A stretch of 7,886 nt of DNA from Anaerolineae bacterium. GTDB lineage: Bacteria; Chloroflexota; Anaerolineae; Aggregatilineales; Aggregatilineaceae. Shown piece after piece: positions 1 through 5,834 of this stretch (the first letter of the stretch is position 1; the number at the start of each line of letters is the position of its first letter). A program made the translations under genes and the position numbers. Location: positions 1-7,886 of the forward strand of contig JADLHR010000067.1 of assembly GCA_020848665.1 (NCBI GenBank). Direction: 5' to 3'. Under the pieces are notes generated by a model. It worked only from the letters and a program-made list of their open reading frames with translations. It searched no databases and had not been told where the DNA came from.

Positions 1-453
1 CGCGGGGTGGATATTGCGCTTGATTCAATCGGCGGACGGTCGTGGCTCAAGAGCTTCCGCAGCCTCGCCCCGGCGGGCCGGATCGTCCTGCACGGCGTCT
101 CGGCGATGGCCCCTGGCCTGCGCCGCTCGTGGTGGGCCGCCGCACGCACGCTGCTGTCGATCCCCTGGATCGCGTTCAACCCGGTCGCTCTGACCAGCGC
201 CAACAAAGGTGTGATGGGGGTTAATCTCGCCCAGCTCTGGCCGCAGGCCACGCTGGTGCGCGACTGGGCCGAGACGCTGCTGAGCTGGTTCGAGGCGGGC
301 GAGCTGCACCCCTATGTGGATCGCGTGTTCGACCTGGCCGATGCCGCTGCTGCGCACCGCATGCTTCAGGAGCGGCGCAGCATCGGCAAGCTTGTTTTGC
401 GCGCGGCGGACGATGTGGCAGAAAGATCGGCTACCGATTCAGAAGCTGGCTGA
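1..453 (+). CDS. Zinc-binding (MDR family) alcohol dehydrogenase/quinone reductase, C-terminal part
   Basis: This is the last 150 codons of a medium-chain dehydrogenase/reductase; the N-terminal GroES-like domain and the start of the Rossmann fold lie outside the window. The frame is open from base 1, so the GTG at 7 is an internal valine, not a start. The visible part begins with the late Rossmann pattern GVDIALDSIGG, then LAPAGRIVLHGVSA, which is the usual strand-loop-strand around the nucleotide. Later come NPVALTSANKGVMGVNL, typical of the VAT-1/quinone-oxidoreductase branch, and the family's closing HRMLQERRSIGKLVL. A short polar tail of about 17 residues follows. These enzymes generally use NADPH to reduce quinones or enones; the substrate here is unknown. 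The stop codon lies inside the 3' end of the convergent response regulator gene. Confidence 0.85.
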   Translation, partial: RGVDIALDSIGGRSWLKSFRSLAPAGRIVLHGVSAMAPGLRRSWWAAARTLLSIPWIAFNPVALTSANKGVMGVNLAQLWPQATLVRDWAETLLSWFEAGELHPYVDRVFDLADAAAAHRMLQERRSIGKLVLRAADDVAERSATDSEAG

Positions 454-790
454 CGGTTTCGCGGAAGATGCGGATATCGACCGGCTTGCCAAGAAAAGTG
501 TCGGCGCCCGCTTCTGCCGCAATGCTCTCGCCCTTGGGGTGCGCAGACAGCACAATGACCGGCGTGTCACGCAGCGTTTCGTCGGCGCGAATGGCTCCGA
601 GCACGCTGTCACCCCCCGCTGCCGGCATCATCAGATCAAGAATTACCAGATTGGGCCGCTGGGCGCGCATCACCGGCAGGGCGTCGGCCCCGCTCAGGCA
701 GCGGATCACCTCGTGATGAAGGGGCCGCAGCGCAATCTCCAGCATCAGGATCAAAGATTCGTCGTCTTCTACGATCAGAATGCGAGCCAT
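431..790 (-). CDS. Single-domain response regulator (CheY-like receiver)
   Basis: A 119-residue stand-alone receiver domain that would accept a phosphoryl group from a histidine kinase; it carries no DNA-binding or enzymatic output domain. All signature residues are present: acidic pair D9/D10 in ILIVEDDE, phospho-acceptor D52 in VILDLMMP, S82 in VIVLSAHP, and K102 followed by proline in FLGKPVD. The ATG at 790 fits the family's start (MARILIVEDD) and has GGAGAG about 14 bases upstream, a slightly long spacing. An in-frame ATG at 817 would add nine residues but has no ribosome site. No kinase is in the window, so the partner is unknown. The frame stays open far upstream into the neighbouring permease gene, but that part is antiparallel noise in another frame. 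The 3' end overlaps the convergent dehydrogenase gene by 23 bases. Confidence 0.88.
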   Translation of the reverse strand: MARILIVEDDESLILMLEIALRPLHHEVIRCLSGADALPVMRAQRPNLVILDLMMPAAGGDSVLGAIRADETLRDTPVIVLSAHPKGESIAAEAGADTFLGKPVDIRIFRETVSQLLNR

Positions 791-860
791 GAGAACGTTT
801 GCGTCTCTCCTCGTCATCGGTAAAAATCCGTCGTCGCATGACGGTGCGGCTCCAGAAGGA

Positions 861-889
861 ATTGTAGGCGCGCCGGTGACCAGGCGCAA
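861..889 (-). promoter_or_regulatory. Candidate promoter of the response regulator
   Basis: Reading the minus strand, TTGCGC (889-884) is followed after exactly 17 bases by TACAAT (866-861), a 5/6 match to the -10 consensus. The expected transcript start, near 854, leaves a leader of about 64 bases before the ATG at 790. It sits in the 128-base gap behind the permease gene, so the regulator may be transcribed on its own. The -35 match is only 3/6. Confidence 0.4.
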
Positions 890-918
890 ACCGAGCCTTA
901 ACCAGCCGCCGGAATTGG

Positions 919-1833
919 CTACGGCAGGCGCGCCGCACTCAGCAGCCAGCGCCACCCAATCCAGACCAGCGCCTCGCGCAGGAGCATGGTCGAGAGCGCC
1001 GCGAGCAGCGCCATCCAGAGCGGCAGCTCGGCCAGATACATCACGGTGGGGCCGAACAGGATCAGCAGCAGCCCGGTTTCGTGCAGCGGCGCGGTAAGCT
1101 GGCCGAGCTGCGTCAGCACCAACAGGCCGAGTCCGGCGTCGAGCAGGGTTGCCGCCAGGGCGGTGATGACAGCCATCGGTGCGGCGAGGCGAACCGTCCG
1201 GCTGCGCGCGCTGACGACCAGCGCCGCCAGCGCCGCCAGAACCATCTGCTGGCCGCGATCTATCAGGAAAAGCGCGCTGCTGGTGAGCGGCAGCGCCAGC
1301 GTCAGCCCGCACACCATCAGGGCCGGGAGCCGGCTCAGCGGGGCAGACTCGAACGAAACGAAGATCAGGCTGCCGACGCCGACGCCAATCGCGCCGAGCA
1401 CGGTCAGGCCCATCACCCCGCGCAGCAGGTAGCGCAGCCACCACAACGCCCCGGCGGCCTTGCCGAGCACAATCGCGTCGATCTCCAGGGGCGTGGTGCG
1501 CAGGGTGTGCCAGGTGTTTTCCTCGCGCTCGCGCACGACGATTGGCGCCAGCGTCAGGCTGATCAGCAGCGTCCAACCCAGCGCCAGCGGCACGAACAGC
1601 ACCAGGATAGTCTGCGCATAATAGGCAATCAGGACGCTGAGGTAGCACAGCAGGCCGCCGAGCGTCACGGTCAGGCCGCTGGACTGCGCCGCGCGCGAGA
1701 CGTAACGCTGCCACAGCGGGACGCGCTGAATTTCGCGCGCGAAGACCGGGTTCTCGATCGCCCCCCAGTAATCGGTCAGCCGGCGGAAAATCTGCCACGA
1801 CGACATCTTGATGCTTTCGCTGTGTTGCGCCAT
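919..1833 (-). CDS. ABC-2-like membrane permease protein
   Basis: A 304-residue hydrophobic protein with about six to eight predicted membrane segments, roughly at residues 52-72, 76-100, 138-160, 168-190, 196-240 (probably two) and 251-295. The N-terminal stretch ENPVFAREIQR and the cytoplasmic loop VREREENTWHTLRTTPLE plus IVLGKAAG match the pattern of ABC-2 type permeases, where a REREEGT..LL.TTPL segment precedes an ILLGK coupling helix. By family it would be the membrane part of an exporter or an accessory transport protein, but no ATPase gene is adjacent in the window, so the substrate and partner cannot be named. The start at 1833 has AGGTG about 10 bases upstream. It follows the DUF554 gene on the same strand by 55 bases with no visible terminator, so the two may be co-transcribed. 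Confidence 0.65.
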   Translation of the reverse strand: MAQHSESIKMSSWQIFRRLTDYWGAIENPVFAREIQRVPLWQRYVSRAAQSSGLTVTLGGLLCYLSVLIAYYAQTILVLFVPLALGWTLLISLTLAPIVVREREENTWHTLRTTPLEIDAIVLGKAAGALWWLRYLLRGVMGLTVLGAIGVGVGSLIFVSFESAPLSRLPALMVCGLTLALPLTSSALFLIDRGQQMVLAALAALVVSARSRTVRLAAPMAVITALAATLLDAGLGLLVLTQLGQLTAPLHETGLLLILFGPTVMYLAELPLWMALLAALSTMLLREALVWIGWRWLLSAARLP

Positions 1834-1888
1834 CTCGATGATACACCTGCCCGGCGTCTGATGCGCAGCGTGGCTCGCGCCGCGCCTG

Positions 1889-2635
1889 TCAGAATGGGTA
1901 GAGGTCGATACCGAGCGCCTGTCCGGCTGCCACGATGACGGGTGCGATGATCAGCCCCGGCAGGAAATTCGCCATGCGCGGCTTTTTCAGGTCAAGCTGC
2001 ACCAGCGCCAGCCCAATCAGGATCAGGCCGCCGACCGCCGTCATTTCGTTGACCATCGCGTCGCTCATAAACTCGCCCGCCAGACTGCCGAGCAGCGCCA
2101 GCCCGCCCTGCACGCTGAGCACCGTCAGCACGCTAAACAGCACACCGATGCCCAGGCTCGACGCGAAAGCGATCGAGGCGAACAGGTCCAGTACGCTCTT
2201 GAGCGCGAGCTGCTCGAAGCCAATCGTCAGGCCCATGCCGTCCTGAATCGAGCCGACGAAAGTCAGCGGCCCAACGCAGAAGACCAGGCTGGCGGTGATG
2301 AAGCCTTGAGTAAAGCGCGCCCGCCGCGTGCTGCCCTCGCCCGGCGAACCGCCCGTGTCGCGCCGCTCGAAGTGCGCATGGACCCATCCCGCGAAGCCTT
2401 CCAGCCGGGCGTCGAGCGCCAGCAGCTCGCCCACGATCACGCCGCTGATCAGCGCAACCAGCGGGATAATCAGGTTACCGGTCGCCCCGGCGTTGCTGAA
2501 TCCGACATAGGCGGTGACCAGCCCCAGGCCGGTCATCACTGAGTCTTGTATACGCGGTGACAGCCGTCCGCCGATCACCAGACCCAGCGTACTGCCGATC
2601 AGCACGGTGATCGCGTTGAGAAGAGTGCCCCACAT
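1889..2635 (-). CDS. DUF554 family integral membrane protein
   Basis: A 248-residue membrane protein of the DUF554 family (YdfK/YqgA-like), whose function is not established; transport has been suggested for relatives. The family hallmarks are clear: the N-terminal GTLLNAITVLIGSTLGLVIG, the central TQGFITASLVFCVGPLTFVG and GSIQDGM (residues 109-134), and then SVLDLFASIAFASSLGIGVL. About six or seven hydrophobic helices are visible, with one polar loop near residues 88-107 (HFERRDTGGSPGEG). Full length is normal for the family. The ATG at 2635 is well supported by AAGGAG six bases upstream, and a perfect TATAAT lies a short distance further up. The permease-like gene follows on the same strand after 55 bases. 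Confidence 0.9.
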   Translation of the reverse strand: MWGTLLNAITVLIGSTLGLVIGGRLSPRIQDSVMTGLGLVTAYVGFSNAGATGNLIIPLVALISGVIVGELLALDARLEGFAGWVHAHFERRDTGGSPGEGSTRRARFTQGFITASLVFCVGPLTFVGSIQDGMGLTIGFEQLALKSVLDLFASIAFASSLGIGVLFSVLTVLSVQGGLALLGSLAGEFMSDAMVNEMTAVGGLILIGLALVQLDLKKPRMANFLPGLIIAPVIVAAGQALGIDLYPF

Positions 2636-2670
2636 AACCGGCTCCTTGTCGAGCGTGGCGCAGCGGGACG

Positions 2671-2676
2671 ATTATA
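2671..2676 (-). promoter_or_regulatory. -10 box of the DUF554 gene promoter
   Basis: A perfect TATAAT on the minus strand (2676-2671) stands between the upstream terminator and the DUF554 start codon. The implied transcript start near 2664 gives a leader of about 29 bases containing the AAGGAG ribosome site. No convincing -35 hexamer is seen at the usual spacing (CTGCTG at 17 bases). The box is flanked as gcTATAATcg, exactly as at the otsA promoter. Confidence 0.5.
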
Positions 2677-2722
2677 GCGGCAAGCGGGCCGGACAGCAGC
2701 GCCGCCAGTGGGCAGAAACGAC

Positions 2723-2752
2723 AAAAAACGGGCCGCGTCGTATGACGCGGCC
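2723..2752 (-). terminator. Rho-independent terminator of the SH3b/LysM gene
   Basis: A perfect 9-bp GC-rich stem (GGCCGCGTC at 2731-2739 with GACGCGGCC at 2744-2752) closes a 4-base loop. On the minus strand it is followed, two bases later, by six T residues (A6 at 2723-2728 on the plus strand). It lies 30 bases past the stop of the secreted SH3b/LysM gene and before the DUF554 promoter, so it separates the two transcripts. Confidence 0.88.
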
Positions 2753-2782
2753 GCATATAACCAGAGAAAACAGCCAGGACGG

Positions 2783-3547
2783 TTACGGAATGCGCAGCAC
2801 CTGTCCGGCGTAGACCCAGTAGGGGTAGCCGATACCGTTCGCAGCGGCGATCGACAGCCAGTTCACGCCATAGCGCAGGCCGATCCGGTACATGTTCTCG
2901 CCGTACTGCACGGTGTGATAACGATAGGTAGGCTGAGGCTGCGGCTGGGGCGCAGGCGGGACGTAGACGCCCTCGACCGGCAGGTTGGTCTTGGGATACG
3001 AGGTCAGGATGTAGTCGCCGTTCAGCCAGCCGACGACGCCGTCGCTGAGACGCACCTTCAGCCAGATGGTCGCGGAGTCGCGCGCCAGCAGATCGACCTG
3101 CGCGCCGCGCGGCAGCGCCCGGATGCGCGGGCTGTAGATGCTCGGCCCCTGGCGAACATTCAGCGCGCCGCTGTTGACTGTGCCAACCGCCGGGACGGGC
3201 AGCGGGACGGGCACCGGGATCGTGCCACCCTCCACCGGCAACGACGCCAGCGGATATGCGCTCCACACGTACCAGCGATTCACCCAGCCCTGCACGCCGT
3301 TGTCCAGCGCGACCTTCAGCCACGACGTATTGGCGTTGCGGCCCAGCAGAGTCAGCGTAGTGCCGCGATAGACGGAAAACACAACCTGATAGCTCACGCC
3401 GGGGCCGCTGCGGAGGTGCAAGGCGCCAGTGTTGACCGTCGCGGTCGGAGCCTGGGCGGACGCGCTGCGAGCGGGCATCAGGCCGATCATCAGCGCGGCG
3501 ACCAGGATTGTGGCGACCAACCAGGCTGCGCGTCGAGGTGCCTTCAT
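2783..3547 (-). CDS. Secreted SH3b-SH3b-LysM cell-wall-binding protein
   Basis: A 254-residue exported protein built only of binding modules. Residues 1-33 form a signal peptide: basic KAPRR, a hydrophobic core, then ARSASAQA, with likely cleavage after ASA or AQA. The first bacterial SH3 domain spans about 36-105 (VNTGALHLRSGPGVSYQVV ... WLKVALDNGVQGWVNRWYV). A PVPVPLPVPA linker leads to the second SH3 domain, about 121-192 (VNSGALNVRQGPSIYSPRI ... WLKVRLSDGVVGWLNGDYI). A proline/glutamine linker (196-206) precedes a C-terminal LysM domain at 208-254 (YHTVQYGENMYRIGLRYGV ... VYAGQVLRIP). No catalytic domain is present, so it probably binds glycan or peptidoglycan outside the membrane. The start at 3547 is chosen because AGGGGAGG lies just upstream and the signal peptide begins there; an in-frame ATG at 3595 would prepend 16 charged residues. 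It looks monocistronic, with its own promoter candidate and terminator. Confidence 0.88.
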   Translation of the reverse strand: MKAPRRAAWLVATILVAALMIGLMPARSASAQAPTATVNTGALHLRSGPGVSYQVVFSVYRGTTLTLLGRNANTSWLKVALDNGVQGWVNRWYVWSAYPLASLPVEGGTIPVPVPLPVPAVGTVNSGALNVRQGPSIYSPRIRALPRGAQVDLLARDSATIWLKVRLSDGVVGWLNGDYILTSYPKTNLPVEGVYVPPAPQPQPQPTYRYHTVQYGENMYRIGLRYGVNWLSIAAANGIGYPYWVYAGQVLRIP

Positions 3548-3595
3548 ATGATCCTCCCCTGTGATTTGGTTTTGCTTATCGAGCCTGTTACCCAC

Positions 3596-3624
3596 AGTCT
3601 AGGATAAAACCACGCTGAACTCAA
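3596..3624 (-). promoter_or_regulatory. Candidate promoter of the SH3b/LysM gene
   Basis: On the minus strand TTGAGT (3624-3619) and TAGACT (3601-3596) are separated by 17 bases. Each hexamer matches the consensus at four of six positions. The expected start of transcription near 3588 leaves a leader of about 40 bases before the ATG at 3547. The spacing is ideal but the hexamers are mediocre. Confidence 0.35.
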
Positions 3625-3709
3625 GCCACCGCCTGAAATCAGTTTATGTTCCGTCAGCTTAACGATGGGCGGGCGTAGGGGAGGGCCGCAGAGAATCGCT
3701 GAAGACAGC

Positions 3710-3738
3710 AAAAGCAGCCGGGCCTGTTAGGCGCTTTT
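3710..3738. terminator. Weak hairpin, possible terminator in the 3596-3876 gap
   Basis: AAAAGC (3710-3715) pairs with GCTTTT (3733-3738), and after a bulged A the inner GCC (3717-3719) pairs with GGC (3730-3732), leaving a 10-base loop. The arms end in four A and four T, so it could act in either orientation; in this context it would end the minus-strand PfkB-like transcript. The stem is short and bulged, so the call is tentative. Confidence 0.28.
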
Positions 3739-3744
3739 CTGGCC

Positions 3745-3797
3745 CACACCCTGAATCTCTCTCTGTGAGGCTGTATAGAGGCGAGAGGCCAGGGGTG
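3745..3797. repeat. Imperfect inverted repeat, possibly a decayed intergenic repeat element
   Basis: The arm at 3745-3761 (CACACCCTGAATCTCTC) is an imperfect inverse of 3783-3797 (GAGAGGCCAGGGGTG): the blocks CAC, CCCTG and CTCTC match around small mismatches. The arms enclose about 21 bases. The minus-strand reading CTCACCCCTGGCCTCTC resembles the small intergenic hairpin repeats I know from several GC-rich bacterial genomes. Only one copy is in this window, so its repeat nature is inference. The rest of 3596-3876 shows no gene; a perfect 12-base palindrome, GGAAAGCTTTCC, lies at 3801-3812. Confidence 0.4.
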
Positions 3798-3876
3798 AGC
3801 GGAAAGCTTTCCCGATGCCAGCCCATCATAGGCGCATACCACGCTCCAGACAAACCTGGTACGCCTGATGACAGAG

Positions 3877-4935
3877 TTAGTCAGCGTCCGAGACCGGGCG
3901 CGCGGGCGGCGGGTTTTCCGGGTCGGGCTGCGGCAGATCATCCTTCGAGTGGATCGGGATGACGGTCGTCTCGGCGCGATATTCTTCGACCTCGCGCAGC
4001 GTGCCGAACTCCGCGCCGACATGGGCGACCGCATAGGCCGCTGCCGCCGCCGCCAGGCACAGCGCCTCGTCCGGCCGCCCGCCGCGCCGCCGCGCCGCCA
4101 GGTACCCGGCGACCAGCCCCTCGGTCTGGCCGCTGTGCGTGCCAAACTCGACCTGGGGCTGGTCCGCGATCCACACGCCTTCGTCAGTGACCAGCAGCGC
4201 GTCCATCCGGCGCGGCATCGACACCAGCACGCGCTGCGCACCGCGCTCGCGAAGCTGCTGCGCGCAGGAAAGCACGTCTTCGTTGGCGCGCACCGGATAG
4301 TTAAACAATCCTTCCAGCTCGGTCCGCGTCAGATAGATCAGGTCCGGCCCGGCGGGAAGGGATTGTTCCAGCGCCGCGCCGCCGCCAGCGTTGATGGCAA
4401 CCTTCGCTCCGGCGCGCTGCGCGGCGTCGATCAGCGCGAGATAGGCGTCGGTCGGCACGCTGCCCGGCAGGCTCCCGGCGAAGATCACTGTATCATCCGG
4501 GTTGATCAACTGAATCAGGGTGTCGCTCACTGCGCGCAGATCGTCGGGCGTGACGCCTTCGCTCTCGTCGAGAATGACGGTCTCGTGATTCAGCCCGGTA
4601 TCCTTGATCACGATGTTGCTGCGCGTCAGACCGGAGCGGCGCAGCACGGTGATCGGAAACTGCTCCTCGGCCAGCAGCGTCTCGTAGGCGCGGCCGGTCG
4701 CGTCCACGCCGATCAGCGCGATGGCATGGACCGGCACACCCAGCGCGTGCAGCGCGCGGGCGACGTTCATGCCTCGCCCGGCCACGTGCAGGCGCGTTGT
4801 TTCCGTCGTGCGGTTATGGTACCCTAGCGCCAGGAAATGAGTGGTCAGCGTCCGGTCGAGCGACGGGTTCAGCGTCACCGTAATCGCTTTGCTCTCTTCA
4901 TGAATGTCAGTTGGTTCGGTCGTTGCCTCGCTCAT
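3877..4935 (-). CDS. PfkB-family, 1-phosphofructokinase-like protein with degenerate active site
   Basis: A 352-residue member of the PfkB sugar kinase family, closest by pattern to 1-phosphofructokinase/tagatose-6-phosphate kinase. Those enzymes phosphorylate a sugar phosphate with ATP. Family features in order: ITVTLNPSLDRTL (18-30), VAGRGMNVARALHALG (51-66, normally GGKGxNVA), TRSNIVI (104-110), AGSLPGSVPTDAY (153-165), PDLIYLTRTELEGL (197-210) and the C-terminal helix GLVAGYLAA (273-281). Key motifs are altered: KPN is YLT (201-203), the ATP-loop GAxG region is PRRMD (241-245), and the signature GAGD is GQTE (269-272), with Glu replacing the catalytic Asp. A 17-residue N-terminal and a roughly 25-residue proline-rich C-terminal extension are unusual. 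The start at 4935 has GGAGGGAG upstream. It is divergent from otsB, with 77 bases between the starts. The fold is confident; kinase activity is doubtful. Confidence 0.85.
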   Translation of the reverse strand: MSEATTEPTDIHEESKAITVTLNPSLDRTLTTHFLALGYHNRTTETTRLHVAGRGMNVARALHALGVPVHAIALIGVDATGRAYETLLAEEQFPITVLRRSGLTRSNIVIKDTGLNHETVILDESEGVTPDDLRAVSDTLIQLINPDDTVIFAGSLPGSVPTDAYLALIDAAQRAGAKVAINAGGGAALEQSLPAGPDLIYLTRTELEGLFNYPVRANEDVLSCAQQLRERGAQRVLVSMPRRMDALLVTDEGVWIADQPQVEFGTHSGQTEGLVAGYLAARRRGGRPDEALCLAAAAAAYAVAHVGAEFGTLREVEEYRAETTVIPIHSKDDLPQPDPENPPPARPVSDAD

Positions 4936-4994
4936 TGTCGTTCTCCCTCCACTTTCTACACAGGCAGGCGACCCTGCGGGACCCGCCCACCCTG

Positions 4995-5024
4995 ACTATA
5001 CGGAAAGGCGCAATGGACTGGCAA
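4995..5024 (-). promoter_or_regulatory. Promoter of the PfkB-like gene, overlapping the otsB start
   Basis: On the minus strand TTGCCA (5024-5019, 5/6) and TATAGT (5000-4995, 5/6) are separated by 18 bases. The expected transcript start near 4988 gives a leader of about 53 bases with the GGAGGG ribosome site. The -35 box lies inside the first codons of the divergent otsB gene and the spacer covers its ATG, so transcription or regulator binding here could affect both genes. No equally clear plus-strand promoter for otsB was found in the gap. Confidence 0.5.
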
Positions 5025-5834
5025 ACTCCCGGCGGGCAAACCGTCCAGAATCTTCTTCGCCCGCTGCTCGACCAGCCGCGCCTGGGGCTGGTGACGGATA
5101 TGGACGGGACGATCAGCCCGATTGTCACCGATCCTGACGCCGCGCAGGTCACGCCTCGCGCTCGCGCCCTGCTGAACGCGCTGCGCGCGCATCTCGCGCT
5201 GGTGGCGGTGATCAGCGGGCGGGCCGCAGCGGACGTGCGCGAGCGGGTCGGCGTGCCAGGGCTGGTGGTCGCCGGTAATCACGGGCTTGAGTTTTGGGCG
5301 AACGGCGCTGCCCACCTTGCCCCAGAAGCCGCCGCCTATCGCCCGGCCCTCGAAGCGGCGCGTGATGCGCTGCGCGCGGCGCTGCTGCCTGGCATGCAGG
5401 TCGAGGACAAAGGCGCGACGCTCTCGGTTCACTATCGCCGTGCGCCCGATCCGGCTGCGGCTGCGTCCGCGTTCGAGCCGGTCGCACAGGCCGTCGCGGG
5501 CGCGCATGGGCTGCGGCTGTTCCACGGACGGATGATCTTCGAGCTGCGCCCGCCGCTCGACATCGACAAAGGCGCCGCCTTCCGCCGCCTGGTGCACGAT
5601 TACGCGCTGAACGGCGCGATTTATCTGGGCGACGATACGACCGACGCGGACGCCTTGCGCGCCGCCCGCGATCTGCGCGCTGCCGGGACGTGCTATGCGC
5701 TGGCGCTGGGTGTGGAATCGGGCGATACGCCGCCCTCGGTGTTGGCTGCTTCGGATGTGCTGCTGCCCGGCGTGGCGGGCGTCGAAGACTTCCTGGCCTG
5801 GCTGCTCAACGCGCTCAGCGCGTCCTCGACCTGA
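5013..5834 (+). CDS. otsB: Trehalose-6-phosphate phosphatase
   Basis: A 273-residue HAD-superfamily phosphatase that hydrolyses trehalose-6-phosphate to trehalose, the second step of the OtsAB pathway, in the cytoplasm. HAD motif I is LVTDMDGTISP, with nucleophile D29 and acid/base D31. Motif II is VISGRAAADV (S68), followed by AGNHGLEFW (87-95), a typical OtsB cap-region signature. K186 in DIDKGAAF is motif III, and GDDTTDADAL (206-215) is the metal-binding motif IV. The closing GVESGDTPPS ... VEDFLAWL is also family-typical, so the reading frame is genuine to its end. The ATG at 5013 is preferred over an in-frame ATG at 4911 because GGAAAGG precedes it closely and the upstream extension runs through the divergent gene's start. 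Its last 142 bases are shared, antisense, with the 3' end of otsA. Confidence 0.93.
   Translation: MDWQTPGGQTVQNLLRPLLDQPRLGLVTDMDGTISPIVTDPDAAQVTPRARALLNALRAHLALVAVISGRAAADVRERVGVPGLVVAGNHGLEFWANGAAHLAPEAAAYRPALEAARDALRAALLPGMQVEDKGATLSVHYRRAPDPAAAASAFEPVAQAVAGAHGLRLFHGRMIFELRPPLDIDKGAAFRRLVHDYALNGAIYLGDDTTDADALRAARDLRAAGTCYALALGVESGDTPPSVLAASDVLLPGVAGVEDFLAWLLNALSASST

Noticed and set aside
431..1846. A 471-codon minus-strand open frame that ends with the receiver domain, suggesting a large fusion protein.
   Set aside because: The N-terminal part is Arg/Ala/Pro-rich nonsense lying over the permease gene in another frame. The receiver has its own normal start at 790 and a promoter candidate in the gap.
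1081..1938. Long plus-strand open frame (285 codons) antisense to the permease gene.
   Set aside because: Its translation is Gln/Arg/Ala-rich without any domain, typical of the antisense of GC-rich hydrophobic genes; the opposite strand has a coherent membrane protein.
2783..3547. The two SH3b domains considered as a DNA-level tandem repeat.
   Set aside because: The similarity is clear in protein but only patchy in DNA, so it is an old domain duplication or a standard family architecture, not a recent repeat.
2708..3607. Long plus-strand open frame (299 codons) across the SH3b/LysM gene.
   Set aside because: It has low-complexity Arg/Gln/Asp/His composition and no motifs, and it would run through the terminator hairpin. 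The minus strand encodes clear SH3b and LysM domains.
3659..3853. Small minus-strand open frame (64 codons) in the intergenic gap.
   Set aside because: It has no good ribosome site, and its translation (PLTPGLSPLYSL) is of the kind produced by intergenic hairpin repeats rather than by a gene.
3868..4827. Plus-strand open frame (319 codons) antisense to the PfkB-like gene.
   Set aside because: No recognisable domain; the minus frame shows the PfkB family throughout.
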